Shown one piece after another: positions 17,180-25,680 of a stretch of 46,920 bases of DNA (positions are counted from its first letter, which is position 1; the number at the start of each line of letters is the position of its first letter). The notes under the pieces were generated by a model, which was not told where the DNA came from, searched no databases, and was given only the letters and a program-made list of their open reading frames with translations. Origin of the DNA: Gammaproteobacteria bacterium (lineage in GTDB: Bacteria > Gemmatimonadota > Gemmatimonadetes > Longimicrobiales > Gaopeijiaceae); NCBI GenBank assembly GCA_009840525.1, contig VXNP01000050.1, positions 1 to 46,920 on the forward strand. Reading direction: 5' to 3'. The position numbers and the translations under genes were made by a program.

Positions 17180-17569
17180 CTAGCTCCGGCTCCGCCACGC
17201 CGCGGCCAGCCCTCTGTCGAACGTCATCAGCGCGCGCGGCTGTCGCCGGATGCAGCAGGCCAGGTGCACCAGATCGCGGGCCTCGAGGCCCGGATACCGG
17301 ATGGACAGGTTTCTTGCCAGTTCGACGTCGGATCTCTCGACCGGCCAGACTTCGTCCACCGTCCCGTCAACCAGGCCCAAGGCAGCTTCGAGCAGGTGAG
17401 GATCGTCCCTCTCGAGATAGGTGTGAAGGAGTTCCCGAAGCACCTCCGCCGAGGTCACAAGGCGCACGTCCCGCTCCGCCATGACGACGAAGAACGCCCT
17501 GACTTCGGCGCGGCGCGGATGGTCGGCGCCTACGAAGGACATGAAGTAATCGGAATCGACGAAGATCAT
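17180..17569 (-). CDS. PIN-domain ribonuclease toxin (VapC-like)
   Basis: A 129-residue PIN-domain protein, the toxin half of a VapBC-type module that cleaves RNA when freed from its partner. The four acidic residues expected in the active site are present: Asp5 (IFVDSDYF), Glu42 (SAEVLREL), Asp99 (EARDLVHLA) and Asp118 (TFDRGL). Length is normal. ATG 17569 follows the antitoxin stop by 7 bp, so the two genes are co-translated. Downstream lie 184 bp without a gene, containing a 13-bp direct repeat (CGGCCACCGCGCT at 17073 and 17064+100) and then the NHL gene. The target RNA is unknown. Confidence 0.85.
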   Translation of the reverse strand: MIFVDSDYFMSFVGADHPRRAEVRAFFVVMAERDVRLVTSAEVLRELLHTYLERDDPHLLEAALGLVDGTVDEVWPVERSDVELARNLSIRYPGLEARDLVHLACCIRRQPRALMTFDRGLAAAWRSRS

Positions 17570-17576
17570 GTGATTC

Positions 17577-17801
17577 CTAGTCCGGATAACGCGTCTCGAC
17601 GAGGATCTTCTTGATCTCCGGCCAATCCAGCTCCCGCGCGCCGGGCGGGTGACGCGCGTCGCACTTAGCCGCGAACTCCCGCAACTCCTCGACCGTGAAC
17701 TTGCGCGGGCGGGCCGTCGCCAGCTTCTCCTCCGCGGCCTCCCGCAGCCACTCGCCGAGGGACTTGCCCTCCCGTCGAGCCTGCGTCTGGTACTTCGTCA
17801 A
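17577..17801 (-). CDS. Antitoxin of the PIN toxin, translationally coupled to the amidohydrolase
   Basis: A small protein of 74 residues if started at TTG 17801. The first 27 residues (KYQTQARREGKSLGEWLREA) look like a ribbon-helix-helix-type DNA-binding segment. The charged remainder would wrap the toxin. The TTG start (17799-17801) overlaps the TGA stop of the upstream amidohydrolase (17798-17800) as TTGA, implying re-initiation by terminating ribosomes. A much longer open frame extends upstream to 18008 but reads as a low-complexity shadow of the amidohydrolase gene, so the internal start is preferred. An antitoxin role is inferred from size, order and spacing before the PIN gene. Confidence 0.75.
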   Translation of the reverse strand: MTKYQTQARREGKSLGEWLREAAEEKLATARPRKFTVEELREFAAKCDARHPPGARELDWPEIKKILVETRYPD

Positions 17802-20266
17802 CCTCCGCCCGCCTCCAGCTTCCCGTCCACGAACACCCACCCCGGCAGCACGCGGTAGTCGAAGGGATGGCCTGCCAGGATGACGAAGTCCGCGTCCTTG
17901 CCAACCTCGATGCTGCCGATGCGGTCGTCCATGTCGAGCAGCTCGGCCGCGTTGAGCGTCGCCATGCGCAACGCGTCCACCTCGGGCACGCCGTTGCGGA
18001 AGGCCCACGCCGAGTTGAGGATGGGCTCACCTCCGAGTCGTCCGATGGGTGCCGCGCGACGCGATGCCCCCGGACCGTAGAACGCCACCTTCACCCCCGC
18101 CCGGTTCAGGATCGCCGGTCCTTCCACGCTCCAGCCCTCCCCGCCCCCGCGGATGTCCGACGCGTAGCTCCCGGAGTTGCCCAGGATGACGCCCACACCG
18201 GCCGCGGCCAGCCGGTCCGCGAGGCGGTGCGCCTCCACGCCGCCGGTGACGACCAGCCGCAGCCCGTAGTCCTCCGCGATGCTCATGGCCGCCTCGATCT
18301 CGGCCACCCGGTCCGCGTGGATCATGGCGGGCACCTCCCCGGCGAGCAGCGGCAGCAGCGCCTCCATGCGCGCGTCGTACTCCCGCGTCTCGCCCGCCTG
18401 CGCGTAGCCCCTCGCCGCGTCGAGGACCTCCCGGATCATTGCCGACGCGCTCGAGAGCGTGAGCGGCGCCCCGGATTCGTCGGACCACTCGCGGAGCGTC
18501 GCGGCCGTGAGCGCGAACACCATGCTCGCCGGCTCGCGGCGCACCATCTTCTCGAAGTCGATGCCCGGCGTCTTCACTACCACCCCGTTGCCACCAGCCA
18601 GATTGCGCGTCCCCGGCGTGACGTGGATGGCGGTCACCCCGATGGCCGTGTTCACGCGGTACGACGGGAACCACGGGTCGACGGCGTACAGGGCGTTCAT
18701 CTCCGGCACCACCGGCGCGGTGATCTCGTCGTTCTGCACCTGCCACTTGAGGTCGCCGATCCAGTCGTTGGCGAAGGCGCGCGCGATCACGGTGCCCGGC
18801 ATCACCACCCGCCCCCCCACATCCATGACCGGGATGCCCGCCGGCGGGACCGCTCCCTCCTCCACCAGGGTGAACCGGCCGTCCTCGACCACCAGGGTCG
18901 CGTTCTCGATCGCCCCGCCGCTCACGGTGAACACGTGCGCCCCGGTGATGGCGAAGGCCTCGTCGCCGGCGGTGACCGCGCCGTTCACCGGGCCGAAGGG
19001 CCCCACGCTGCGCGGCCGCTCGAGCTGGAGCGCCCGGCCGCGCTCGTACTCCAGCTCCCCGTCCACGAACACCCGCTCCACCCGGTCCGCGGCCAGGTCC
19101 AGGAAGTGCCCGTCGAGCAGCACCAGGTCCGCGTCCTTCCCCGCCTCGATGCTTCCCACGCGGTCGTCGAGCATCATCGCCCGCGCACCGTTGATGGTCA
19201 TCACCTCGAGGGCCTGCTGGTCGGTGAGGCCGTGGCGCGCCAGGAACGCCCCGTACTCGCGGAAGTCCTTGAAGTGCTGGTTGGACATGTCGGTCTGGAT
19301 GCTCGCGTACACGCCCGCGTCCAGCAGCACTTCCAGCAGGTTGAGCGGCTCCGGGTCGTTGTAGTACTGGACGATCATCATCGGCCCGATCACCGGCAGG
19401 ACGTTCGTCCCGGCGAGCAGTTCCGTGATCGGGAAGATCTCCTCCGCGTGCGCCAGCGCCAGCCGGTCGAAGAAGCCGTACCTGCGCGCCAGGCGGAACA
19501 CCATCATCACCTCGCTGGGATAGTGCGAGTGCACATGCACCATCACCTCGCCCCGGAGCACGGCGGCGAAGGCCTCCAGGCGCTCGTCCCGCTCGGGGGC
19601 CGGCCCCTCGCCGGCCGCGTGCGCGTCCTGCTCCGCCACGTACGCCTGCGCGCGCCGGAAATAGTCGTCGGCGGTGGCGTACCAGCCCATCACCGTCTGC
19701 GGCGTCTCGCCCGGGCGCAGGTTGATGAGCGGGCGCACGGCCATCTTCAGGTCCACGTAGGGCTTGAAGATCATATCCGGCCCCGGCGTGCTCTTCATCT
19801 TCAGCGCCACCGACTGGCCACTGGAGATGACGCCGCTCCCGGAACGCGTGATCAGCGAGGTCACGCCCCCGGAGAGCGCCACCTGGATCATGGGGTCGTC
19901 CAGGTTCACATGCTCCACCGCCTTCCACTCGGCGGTGACCGGGCCCGGTATGCGCGCCCGGCTGGAGCGGTCGAGTGCCATGTGGGCGTGCGCGTCGATC
20001 AGCCCCGGGATCACGACCTCGGCCTCGTACACGCGGGCCCCGGCTGGCGCATCCACCGACGCGCTCACCGCCTCGATGACCCCGCCGCGGATCAGGATCT
20101 CGCCGTCCTGTATGGTGCCGTTGGTCGCGGTGTGGATGGTACCGGCACGGATGAGAACCGGTTCGGACTGGGCCAGGGCTCCGCCCGGCGAGACGGTCAC
20201 CGCGCCGGCCGCCGCACCCGCCGCCAGCACCACCATCAACGAGTTGCCTCTGCCACTCCACCTCAT
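17798..20266 (-). CDS. Exported tandem-domain amidohydrolase
   Basis: An 822-residue secreted protein with two amidohydrolase-superfamily halves. A signal peptide covers residues 1-33 (AGGALAQ-type cleavage). The first half (about 35-420) has the metal motif GLIDAHAHM with His93 and His95, further histidines in MVHVHSHYP and ALAHAEE, the aspartate region SIQTDMSNQHF, and the closing GSIEAGKDADLVLLDG. The second half (about 435-822) repeats the layout and closes with GSIEVGKDADFVILAG, but its HxH position reads PGTVIARAFAN, so part of the metal site is lost. Relatives hydrolyse imidazolones, peptides or other cyclic amides. It lies 36 bp after the propeller lipoprotein gene and overlaps the antitoxin start. 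Confidence 0.88.
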   Translation of the reverse strand: MRWSGRGNSLMVVLAAGAAAGAVTVSPGGALAQSEPVLIRAGTIHTATNGTIQDGEILIRGGVIEAVSASVDAPAGARVYEAEVVIPGLIDAHAHMALDRSSRARIPGPVTAEWKAVEHVNLDDPMIQVALSGGVTSLITRSGSGVISSGQSVALKMKSTPGPDMIFKPYVDLKMAVRPLINLRPGETPQTVMGWYATADDYFRRAQAYVAEQDAHAAGEGPAPERDERLEAFAAVLRGEVMVHVHSHYPSEVMMVFRLARRYGFFDRLALAHAEEIFPITELLAGTNVLPVIGPMMIVQYYNDPEPLNLLEVLLDAGVYASIQTDMSNQHFKDFREYGAFLARHGLTDQQALEVMTINGARAMMLDDRVGSIEAGKDADLVLLDGHFLDLAADRVERVFVDGELEYERGRALQLERPRSVGPFGPVNGAVTAGDEAFAITGAHVFTVSGGAIENATLVVEDGRFTLVEEGAVPPAGIPVMDVGGRVVMPGTVIARAFANDWIGDLKWQVQNDEITAPVVPEMNALYAVDPWFPSYRVNTAIGVTAIHVTPGTRNLAGGNGVVVKTPGIDFEKMVRREPASMVFALTAATLREWSDESGAPLTLSSASAMIREVLDAARGYAQAGETREYDARMEALLPLLAGEVPAMIHADRVAEIEAAMSIAEDYGLRLVVTGGVEAHRLADRLAAAGVGVILGNSGSYASDIRGGGEGWSVEGPAILNRAGVKVAFYGPGASRRAAPIGRLGGEPILNSAWAFRNGVPEVDALRMATLNAAELLDMDDRIGSIEVGKDADFVILAGHPFDYRVLPGWVFVDGKLEAGGG

Positions 20267-20302
20267 CTCTCTTCCTCCGTCCTCAAGCGAGCCGCCGGAG
20301 AC

Positions 20303-22057
20303 TCATCTGTTCTCCAGGCGATCCAGGAATGACGCAACCTCGAGCAGCACGATGTCGTCGCGCCTCCGCAGTTCGCGCAGGAACGGCCCCTTGTGGCCCG
20401 CGCCGTAGGTCAGCAGAAAGCGAGCCCCCTCGCCCCCGTGCCGGTCGAGCGCTCGCTCGATGTTGGCCCAGTGCGAGGCGTTGATGGCGTCCCAGCCTCC
20501 AGGCCCCAGATCTGCATCGAACAGACGGGCGTAAACCTGCATGCGGATGTCGTATGCTTCGTCGTAGGCGTCGGTGTGGATCCAGCGCGGATCGTCCCCG
20601 GCGCCGGCGGCCAGCGCATCGGCCGAGGCCACGGCCGCGGCCTGGTATTCGGCCCACGCTTCGGCCCGCTCCGGATCCCGCGCATACGCGTCGAGATACG
20701 CCGCCCGGAAATCGGACATCGGCTCCGTCCAGCCGGCCGTGGGGATGACCTCGAAGTCCAGTTCTCGCGTCAGCGGAAAGAGCCCTTCCATGTACTCGGG
20801 GAAGAGGCGCACGCGGGGTTCCTCGACGATGCCCGACGCCTGGTACTCGGCCCACGCCCGCTCCCAGCGGTTGGGCGGGATCTCGGTGAGCCAGTAGTCG
20901 GGATCGATCTCGCGCACCAGATTCCCCACGACTTCGAGGCTGAAGGCCTCGCTGGTGGTGTGCCCGTCGTGGATCATCCCCAGGACGACGACTTCGTTGC
21001 GAACGAACGAGGGCCCGGCCTCTCCGGCAGCCGCTTCGCCGGAGGTCAACGCGCCACCACCGGCGACGTCGGCCGGCGACGGGATCAACTCCACCAGGGT
21101 CTCCGCCACCTCGTTGGCCACGAACACCCGCTCACCGTCCGGATGCGCCCGCAGCACGATCGGCTGCTCCCCCACCTCGATGGTCTGCACGACCGCCCGC
21201 GCCTCCAGGTCCACCACCGAGACCGTGCTGCCGCCCGCGTTGTTCGCCAGGGCGTAGCGGCCGTCGCCCGGCACGACCACCGAAAAGGGCCGCGGTCCGA
21301 GTCCCGGGACCCGGCCGGTGACCGCAAACGAAGCCGAGTTCACGAACACCAGTTCATCCGACCCGCCGCACGCCACAACGTAGGTGACCTGATCGGGCGT
21401 GAGGGCGCCCCCGGGCGGCCCCGGACACACGTCTACCGTGGCGTCGGTCTCCATGTTGAGCAGATCGATCACGGACACCGTGCCCGCATCCAGGTTGGGG
21501 ACGAAGGCGTGCGACCCGTCCCACATGACATCGGCCGGGTAGGGCCGGTCGCCGGTCTCGTGAGACCGCACCGGCACCCCGGTCTCCGTGTCCACGACCC
21601 ACAGCCGGTCCGCGAACTCGGACGTGATCCAGGTCTCGCCCCGGACCTCGCCCGGTGAGAACAGAGACGGACCCGAGCCCACATTCCATGCGGCTCCATC
21701 AACGATTCGTCCCTCTGCGTCGAGCCCGATGAGGGTCGAGTCCCGGAACTGGCTGACCAGCCAGCCGTCGCCAACCCGCACGAGGTCGAGCGGCGTGTCC
21801 CCCGCCTCCCAGCGCGCGACCACGGATCGGGCCGCGAGGTCCACGACCCCGATCTGCCCGTCCCCGCTCAGCGCCACGTACGCGGTGTCGCCGTCGGCGC
21901 TGAAGCGGATGCCGTGTGGGGCGGCGCCCACGTCGATGGTGGCGCCGACCCGGTACGGTTCCCTCGCCGCGGCCACGGGATCGAACTCGCTGCACCCCGG
22001 CATCACAGCGCCCAGCGCCGCCAGGGCCAGCCGGCTGCGAGCACGGTTCCAGGTCAT
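20303..22057 (-). CDS. YVTN beta-propeller lipoprotein with a C-terminal alpha/beta domain
   Basis: A 584-residue lipoprotein. The signal sequence ends in the lipobox AVMPGC with Cys22 as the lipidated residue. Residues 35-330 form a YVTN/surface-layer-type seven-bladed propeller (GIRFSADGDTAYVALSGDGQIGVVDL, VFVANEVAETLVEL). After a Gly/Ala linker (331-350), residues 354-584 form a second domain beginning VVVLGMIHDGHTTSEAF and containing LTEIPPNRWERAW and a final YGAGHKGPFLRELRRRDDIVLLE. That pattern recalls the TraB/ChaN/DUF5694 group, where the early GxxH and late GxGH segments are conserved; this is by eye only. ATG 22057 has GAGGAGGA nearby. It is the first gene of a unit continuing with the amidohydrolase and the toxin pair. 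Confidence 0.8.
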   Translation of the reverse strand: MTWNRARSRLALAALGAVMPGCSEFDPVAAAREPYRVGATIDVGAAPHGIRFSADGDTAYVALSGDGQIGVVDLAARSVVARWEAGDTPLDLVRVGDGWLVSQFRDSTLIGLDAEGRIVDGAAWNVGSGPSLFSPGEVRGETWITSEFADRLWVVDTETGVPVRSHETGDRPYPADVMWDGSHAFVPNLDAGTVSVIDLLNMETDATVDVCPGPPGGALTPDQVTYVVACGGSDELVFVNSASFAVTGRVPGLGPRPFSVVVPGDGRYALANNAGGSTVSVVDLEARAVVQTIEVGEQPIVLRAHPDGERVFVANEVAETLVELIPSPADVAGGGALTSGEAAAGEAGPSFVRNEVVVLGMIHDGHTTSEAFSLEVVGNLVREIDPDYWLTEIPPNRWERAWAEYQASGIVEEPRVRLFPEYMEGLFPLTRELDFEVIPTAGWTEPMSDFRAAYLDAYARDPERAEAWAEYQAAAVASADALAAGAGDDPRWIHTDAYDEAYDIRMQVYARLFDADLGPGGWDAINASHWANIERALDRHGGEGARFLLTYGAGHKGPFLRELRRRDDIVLLEVASFLDRLENR

Positions 22058-22164
22058 GGCTGATCCTCCTCGTCAGCAGATCGCCCGAGCTTGCGAACAG
22101 GCATTCAAAGTGTGGAGTATTGGGCCTGAGCGCACCCGACAACCATCACCCCGGACACCCTCCC

Positions 22165-22899
22165 ATGTCATCGTCCCGCCACGCCCTCCATCTGCATGAA
22201 CAGCTTCTGCTCCTTGTGCTGCGCGACCGCAAGGGAACCGTGGACTATCGAGCCGGCTTCTACAATCTCGCCATGGGCGGAGCCGTCCTCGCCGAACTCG
22301 CGCTTGCCGGGGTCATCCGCATCGAGGAGAGCAAGAAGGCGTTCGTGGAAGCAACGCCGGTTACCGGCCGTCCCCGCGACGAGATCATGGCCGAGGCGCT
22401 GGACAGGGTTCGCAATTCGAAGAAGCGTCGACGCGCATCTTCCTGGGTATCGACCTTCGGCAACCTCAAGCGCCTCCGGCACCGCACCGCCCTCGGCCTC
22501 TGCCGCCGGGGCATCCTGCGCACGAAGGAGTCGCAGATCCTGCTCGTCTTCAGGCGCAAGCTCTATCCGACCATCGACCCGGGGCCGGAGCGCAAGCTCA
22601 TTGCAGGCATGCGGGACGCCGTCATGGGCGATGGCGACATCGAAGCCGGACTGGGCGTCGTGCTCTCCCTGGCCCACGCCACCGGTTCGCTCCGCATCCA
22701 TTTCGAGCGCAAGGAACTCAAGGAGCGCAAGGCGCGCCTGAAGGCCATCACCGCCGGGGAGCCCTTCACCGCGGGGGCCGGTCACCCCGCCATTGCCGCT
22801 CAGAAGGCAGTTAAAGCGGCAGTTGCAGCGTCTCAGGCGGCGGTGGCCGCAACTCAGGCCGCGGTCGTGGCAAGCATCGCCGCTTCCTCGTCCAGCTGA
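22165..22899 (+). CDS. GPP34 family protein (bacterial Golgi phosphoprotein 3 homologue)
   Basis: A 244-residue protein of the GPP34/GOLPH3 family, known in eukaryotes for binding phosphatidylinositol-4-phosphate on Golgi membranes and found in some bacteria with no settled role. Family features are LHLHEQLLLLVLRDRKGTVD, the FYNLAMGGAVLAELALAGVI helix, TALGLCRRGILRTKES and a C-terminal helical repeat (GVVLSLAHATGSLRI). Residues from about 205 on form an Ala/Val/Gln tail with near-heptad repeats (AAVAASQAAVAATQAAVVAS), likely a coiled coil or membrane-binding helix. ATG 22165 has no clear ribosome site (CACCCTCCC upstream). It is monocistronic, divergent from the propeller lipoprotein and convergent with the desaturase. 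Confidence 0.88.
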   Translation: MSSSRHALHLHEQLLLLVLRDRKGTVDYRAGFYNLAMGGAVLAELALAGVIRIEESKKAFVEATPVTGRPRDEIMAEALDRVRNSKKRRRASSWVSTFGNLKRLRHRTALGLCRRGILRTKESQILLVFRRKLYPTIDPGPERKLIAGMRDAVMGDGDIEAGLGVVLSLAHATGSLRIHFERKELKERKARLKAITAGEPFTAGAGHPAIAAQKAVKAAVAASQAAVAATQAAVVASIAASSSS

Positions 22900-22971
22900 C
22901 CGATCATCGGGCTTCCGAGCGCGCCGCGCATTCAGCCGCAGACCGACGGCCCCCGCTGATGAGCGCCTGAA

Positions 22972-23991
22972 TCAGGCGGGCTGCAACGCCTTCAAATCCC
23001 GGAACCGGATCAGCCGGCGGCTGTCCTCGTCCCAGAGCGCCAGGTTGATGAGCTTCAGCGTGTCCCGAACGCGGACCTCGCGCACCACGTGGAACTCCTC
23101 GTTCTCCTCGTGCGCCCGCTGGAGCTTGTAGTTGGGGATGCGCATGCTCATGTGGTGCACGTGGTGGAAGCCGATGTTCGCCGAAAGCCACCGGAGCGGG
23201 GCGGGAAGCACGAGATACGAGCTTCCGTAGAGCGACGCGTCGTAGTAGTCCCACTCCTCGTGCCTGTCCCAGTAGGTCTGCTCGAACTGGTGCTGCACGT
23301 AGAACATCCAGACACCGGCCGTAGTGGCGAAGATCTGAACCGGCGCGTGGGTCAGCAGAAAGCGCTGGTATCCGATCGTCTCTCCCATCAGCAGCAGCAC
23401 GGCCACCAGCGCCAGGTTCGTCCAGAAGACCCCGCGCCACGCCTGCTTCCATCGCGCCGGCACATCCCACGGAAACCGGTGCTTGATGAGGAAGATGAAC
23501 AGGGGGCCCAGCACGAAGAGCACGAACGGATGCCGGTAGAACCGGTAGCGCAGGCGGCGATACCAGGGCCACGCGAGATACTCGCGCACGGTGAAGGTGT
23601 CGATGTCGCCGAAGCCGCGGAAATCGAGGTCGCCCGAATGCGCGTGATGGTAGGCGTGCGTGCGCTTCCAGTAGTCGTATGGGGTCAGGAGCAGGACCCC
23701 GATGCACCGCCCCAGCCACTGGCGCGCCGCGTGCGAGCGGAAGAACGACCCGTGCCCGCAGTCGTGCTGGATCATGAAGAGGCGCATCATGAACCCGGCG
23801 GTGGGCATCGCGAGCAGGAGGGTCAGCCAGTAGCCCACCTCCAGGCTGCGCAGGGTCGCGTACCAGAGCATCACGAAGGGGATCGCCGAGGTCAGCAGCT
23901 GGCGAACGCTGGCTCCGGTGTCCGGTCCCCAGTACGGCTTCAGGATGGCGTTCCAGCGGGCGACCTTCTCGCGGTCGGGGGCGGGGGTCAT
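22972..23991 (-). CDS. Membrane fatty acid desaturase
   Basis: A 339-residue integral-membrane di-iron desaturase that inserts a double bond into acyl chains of membrane lipids, probably of the omega-6/omega-3 (DesA-like) type. All three histidine boxes are intact: HDCGH at 76-80, HAYHH at 112-116 and HHVHH at 276-280, plus the conserved YVQHQFEQTYW. Four hydrophobic helices surround them (35-70, 93-103, 152-170, 188-204). ATG 23991 is 82 bp after the amidase stop; the gap holds a 7-bp inverted repeat, ACTCGAC-GGA-GTCGAGT, at 24019-24035. A second perfect inverted repeat overlaps the stop at 22964-22978 and may help end transcription. Desaturases often adjust membrane fluidity to temperature. 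Confidence 0.93.
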   Translation of the reverse strand: MTPAPDREKVARWNAILKPYWGPDTGASVRQLLTSAIPFVMLWYATLRSLEVGYWLTLLLAMPTAGFMMRLFMIQHDCGHGSFFRSHAARQWLGRCIGVLLLTPYDYWKRTHAYHHAHSGDLDFRGFGDIDTFTVREYLAWPWYRRLRYRFYRHPFVLFVLGPLFIFLIKHRFPWDVPARWKQAWRGVFWTNLALVAVLLLMGETIGYQRFLLTHAPVQIFATTAGVWMFYVQHQFEQTYWDRHEEWDYYDASLYGSSYLVLPAPLRWLSANIGFHHVHHMSMRIPNYKLQRAHEENEEFHVVREVRVRDTLKLINLALWDEDSRRLIRFRDLKALQPA

Positions 23992-24073
23992 GGGTTGCCT
24001 CTTGCGTCGAGCCGGGTCACTCGACGGAGTCGAGTTCGGGTGGGCTGGTGAATGAGGGGGAGGATCGCCGCGC

Positions 24074-25675
24074 TCAACGCCGGATCGTCTCTCCGGGAAG
24101 CGCCGGCGCGTGCACCGGATCGCGGCGCACCTTCGTCGCCTGCTCGAAGGCGTAGCCCAGGGCGAACAGCCGGTCCTCGCTGAAGGGCCGGCCGAAGAAC
24201 GAGATCCCGACGGGCAGCCGGTTGCTCGTATAGCCGGCCGGCACGATCAGGTCGGGAAGCCCGCTCAGGTTGGCCAGGTTGGTCGCGGACGGCGAAGGGT
24301 TGGGTGAAGAGGAACCCCGGTAGACCCCCGCCTGCCCGGGCCGGGTTGGCGAGGTGGGATAGACGATGGCGTCGAGGTCGTTGGCGTCCAGCAGCCCCTC
24401 CAGGTTGGCGCGCACCAGCGGCAGGCCGTGGTCGTACATGGCCCTGTACAGGTAGTCGTCCGGAGTGCCGGTGTTCAGCTCCTGCTCGAAGAGGGTCCAG
24501 CGCGTGGGATTGGGCACGCCGCCCTCGGGCGGGGCCGCGAGGATCTTCCTGGCACGCTCGATCATCTCTTCGAGCGTGCGCGGATATCCGGGCGCCAGGT
24601 TGGCGAGGTACGCCTCGATCTGCGGCTTGAACTCGCGCCAGCGGATGGTCTGGTAGTACTGGGCCTTGGCCTCGAGCAGCCACGCCGGGTAGCGCACGTC
24701 CACCACCGTCGCCCCGGCGGCGCGCATGGCGTCGAGCCCCGCCTCGATGATCCAGTCGACCTCGTCGTCGTAGCCCAGAAAGTCGCGCGCGACGCCGATG
24801 CGGGCGCCATCCAGCGCGTCCGCGTCCAGGAACGCGGTGTAGTCGGTCTCGTAGCGCCCCTCGCTGGCCAGCGTCGCTTCGTCGGCGGGGTCCACGCCCA
24901 CCATCACGTTCATCATCGCTGCGACGTCGTAGACGTGGCGGGCCATCGGGCCGGCCGTGTCGAAAGAGAGCGCGAGCGGCACGATGCCGTCCCGGCTGAG
25001 CAGCCCGTGCGTGGGCTTGAGCCCGGCGATGCCGTTGGCGGTGGAGGGGCCGCGCACGGAGCCTCCGGTGTCGGTGCCGATCCCGAGCTGCCCGTAGGAG
25101 GCGGCGATGGCGACGCCGGTCCCGCCGGAGGAACCGGACGGGTTGCGGGTGAGGTCGTGCGGGTTCCGCATGGGCCCGTCGATGGAGCTGAGCTGCACGC
25201 CCGACGCGAACTCGCTCATGTTGAGCTTGGCCAGGACGATGGCTCCCGCCTCCCGGAGCTTGCGCACGATGAACGCGTCGTCGGGCGGAATCGAACCCTT
25301 CAGCAGGAGCGACCCCGCGGTGGTGGGCATGTCGCCGGTGTCGACGTTGTCCTTGAGCAGCACCGGGATGCCGTGCAGCAGGGAGCGGGCGCCCCGGGTG
25401 CGCCGTTCCTCGTCCAGGGCCCGTGCCCTCTCGAGCGCCCGCGGGTTGAGCGTCAGGACGGCGTTCAGCATCGGCCCCTGGTCGTCGTAGGCCTCGATGC
25501 GCGCCAGGTAGAGTTCGACCAGGCGCTCCGCCGTGAGCGAGCCCGCGTCGAAAGCCGCGTTGATGTCCGCGATGGTGGCTTCGGAAAGCGGGAGGGACTG
25601 GGCTTCCGCCGCGGCGGGCAGAACGGTGGCGGCCAGCCAGACGACGAGCCCGCGGCGGATCGAGATGCGATTCAT
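24074..25675 (-). CDS. Exported amidase (amidase signature family)
   Basis: A 533-residue secreted amide hydrolase. Residues 1-26 form a signal peptide (LPAAAEAQ). The Ser-cisSer-Lys catalytic triad of the amidase signature family is visible: Lys108 in PVLLKDNVD, Ser182/183 in NPSGSSGGTG, and the nucleophile Ser206 in GTDTGGSVRGPS. The C-terminal part (LSGLPDLIVPAGYTSNRLPVGISFFGRP) is also typical. Its length fits the exported group rather than GatA, the tRNA amidotransferase subunit. The ATG at 25675 is 5 bp after the TonB-plug gene stop, so both are translated from one mRNA. The substrate is unknown. Confidence 0.92.
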   Translation of the reverse strand: MNRISIRRGLVVWLAATVLPAAAEAQSLPLSEATIADINAAFDAGSLTAERLVELYLARIEAYDDQGPMLNAVLTLNPRALERARALDEERRTRGARSLLHGIPVLLKDNVDTGDMPTTAGSLLLKGSIPPDDAFIVRKLREAGAIVLAKLNMSEFASGVQLSSIDGPMRNPHDLTRNPSGSSGGTGVAIAASYGQLGIGTDTGGSVRGPSTANGIAGLKPTHGLLSRDGIVPLALSFDTAGPMARHVYDVAAMMNVMVGVDPADEATLASEGRYETDYTAFLDADALDGARIGVARDFLGYDDEVDWIIEAGLDAMRAAGATVVDVRYPAWLLEAKAQYYQTIRWREFKPQIEAYLANLAPGYPRTLEEMIERARKILAAPPEGGVPNPTRWTLFEQELNTGTPDDYLYRAMYDHGLPLVRANLEGLLDANDLDAIVYPTSPTRPGQAGVYRGSSSPNPSPSATNLANLSGLPDLIVPAGYTSNRLPVGISFFGRPFSEDRLFALGYAFEQATKVRRDPVHAPALPGETIRR

Positions 25676-25680
25676 GGGCT

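Noticed and set aside
17867..20332. An 821-residue plus-strand open frame opposite the amidohydrolase
   Set aside because: It is in codon register with the minus-strand gene and has His/Arg/Asp-rich shadow composition typical of high-GC antisense frames. The minus strand encodes clear domains.
24019..24035. Inverted repeat ACTCGAC-GGA-GTCGAGT between amidase and desaturase genes
   Set aside because: A perfect 7-bp stem but without a T-run on either strand; it could be a weak attenuator, so it is mentioned only in the desaturase entry.
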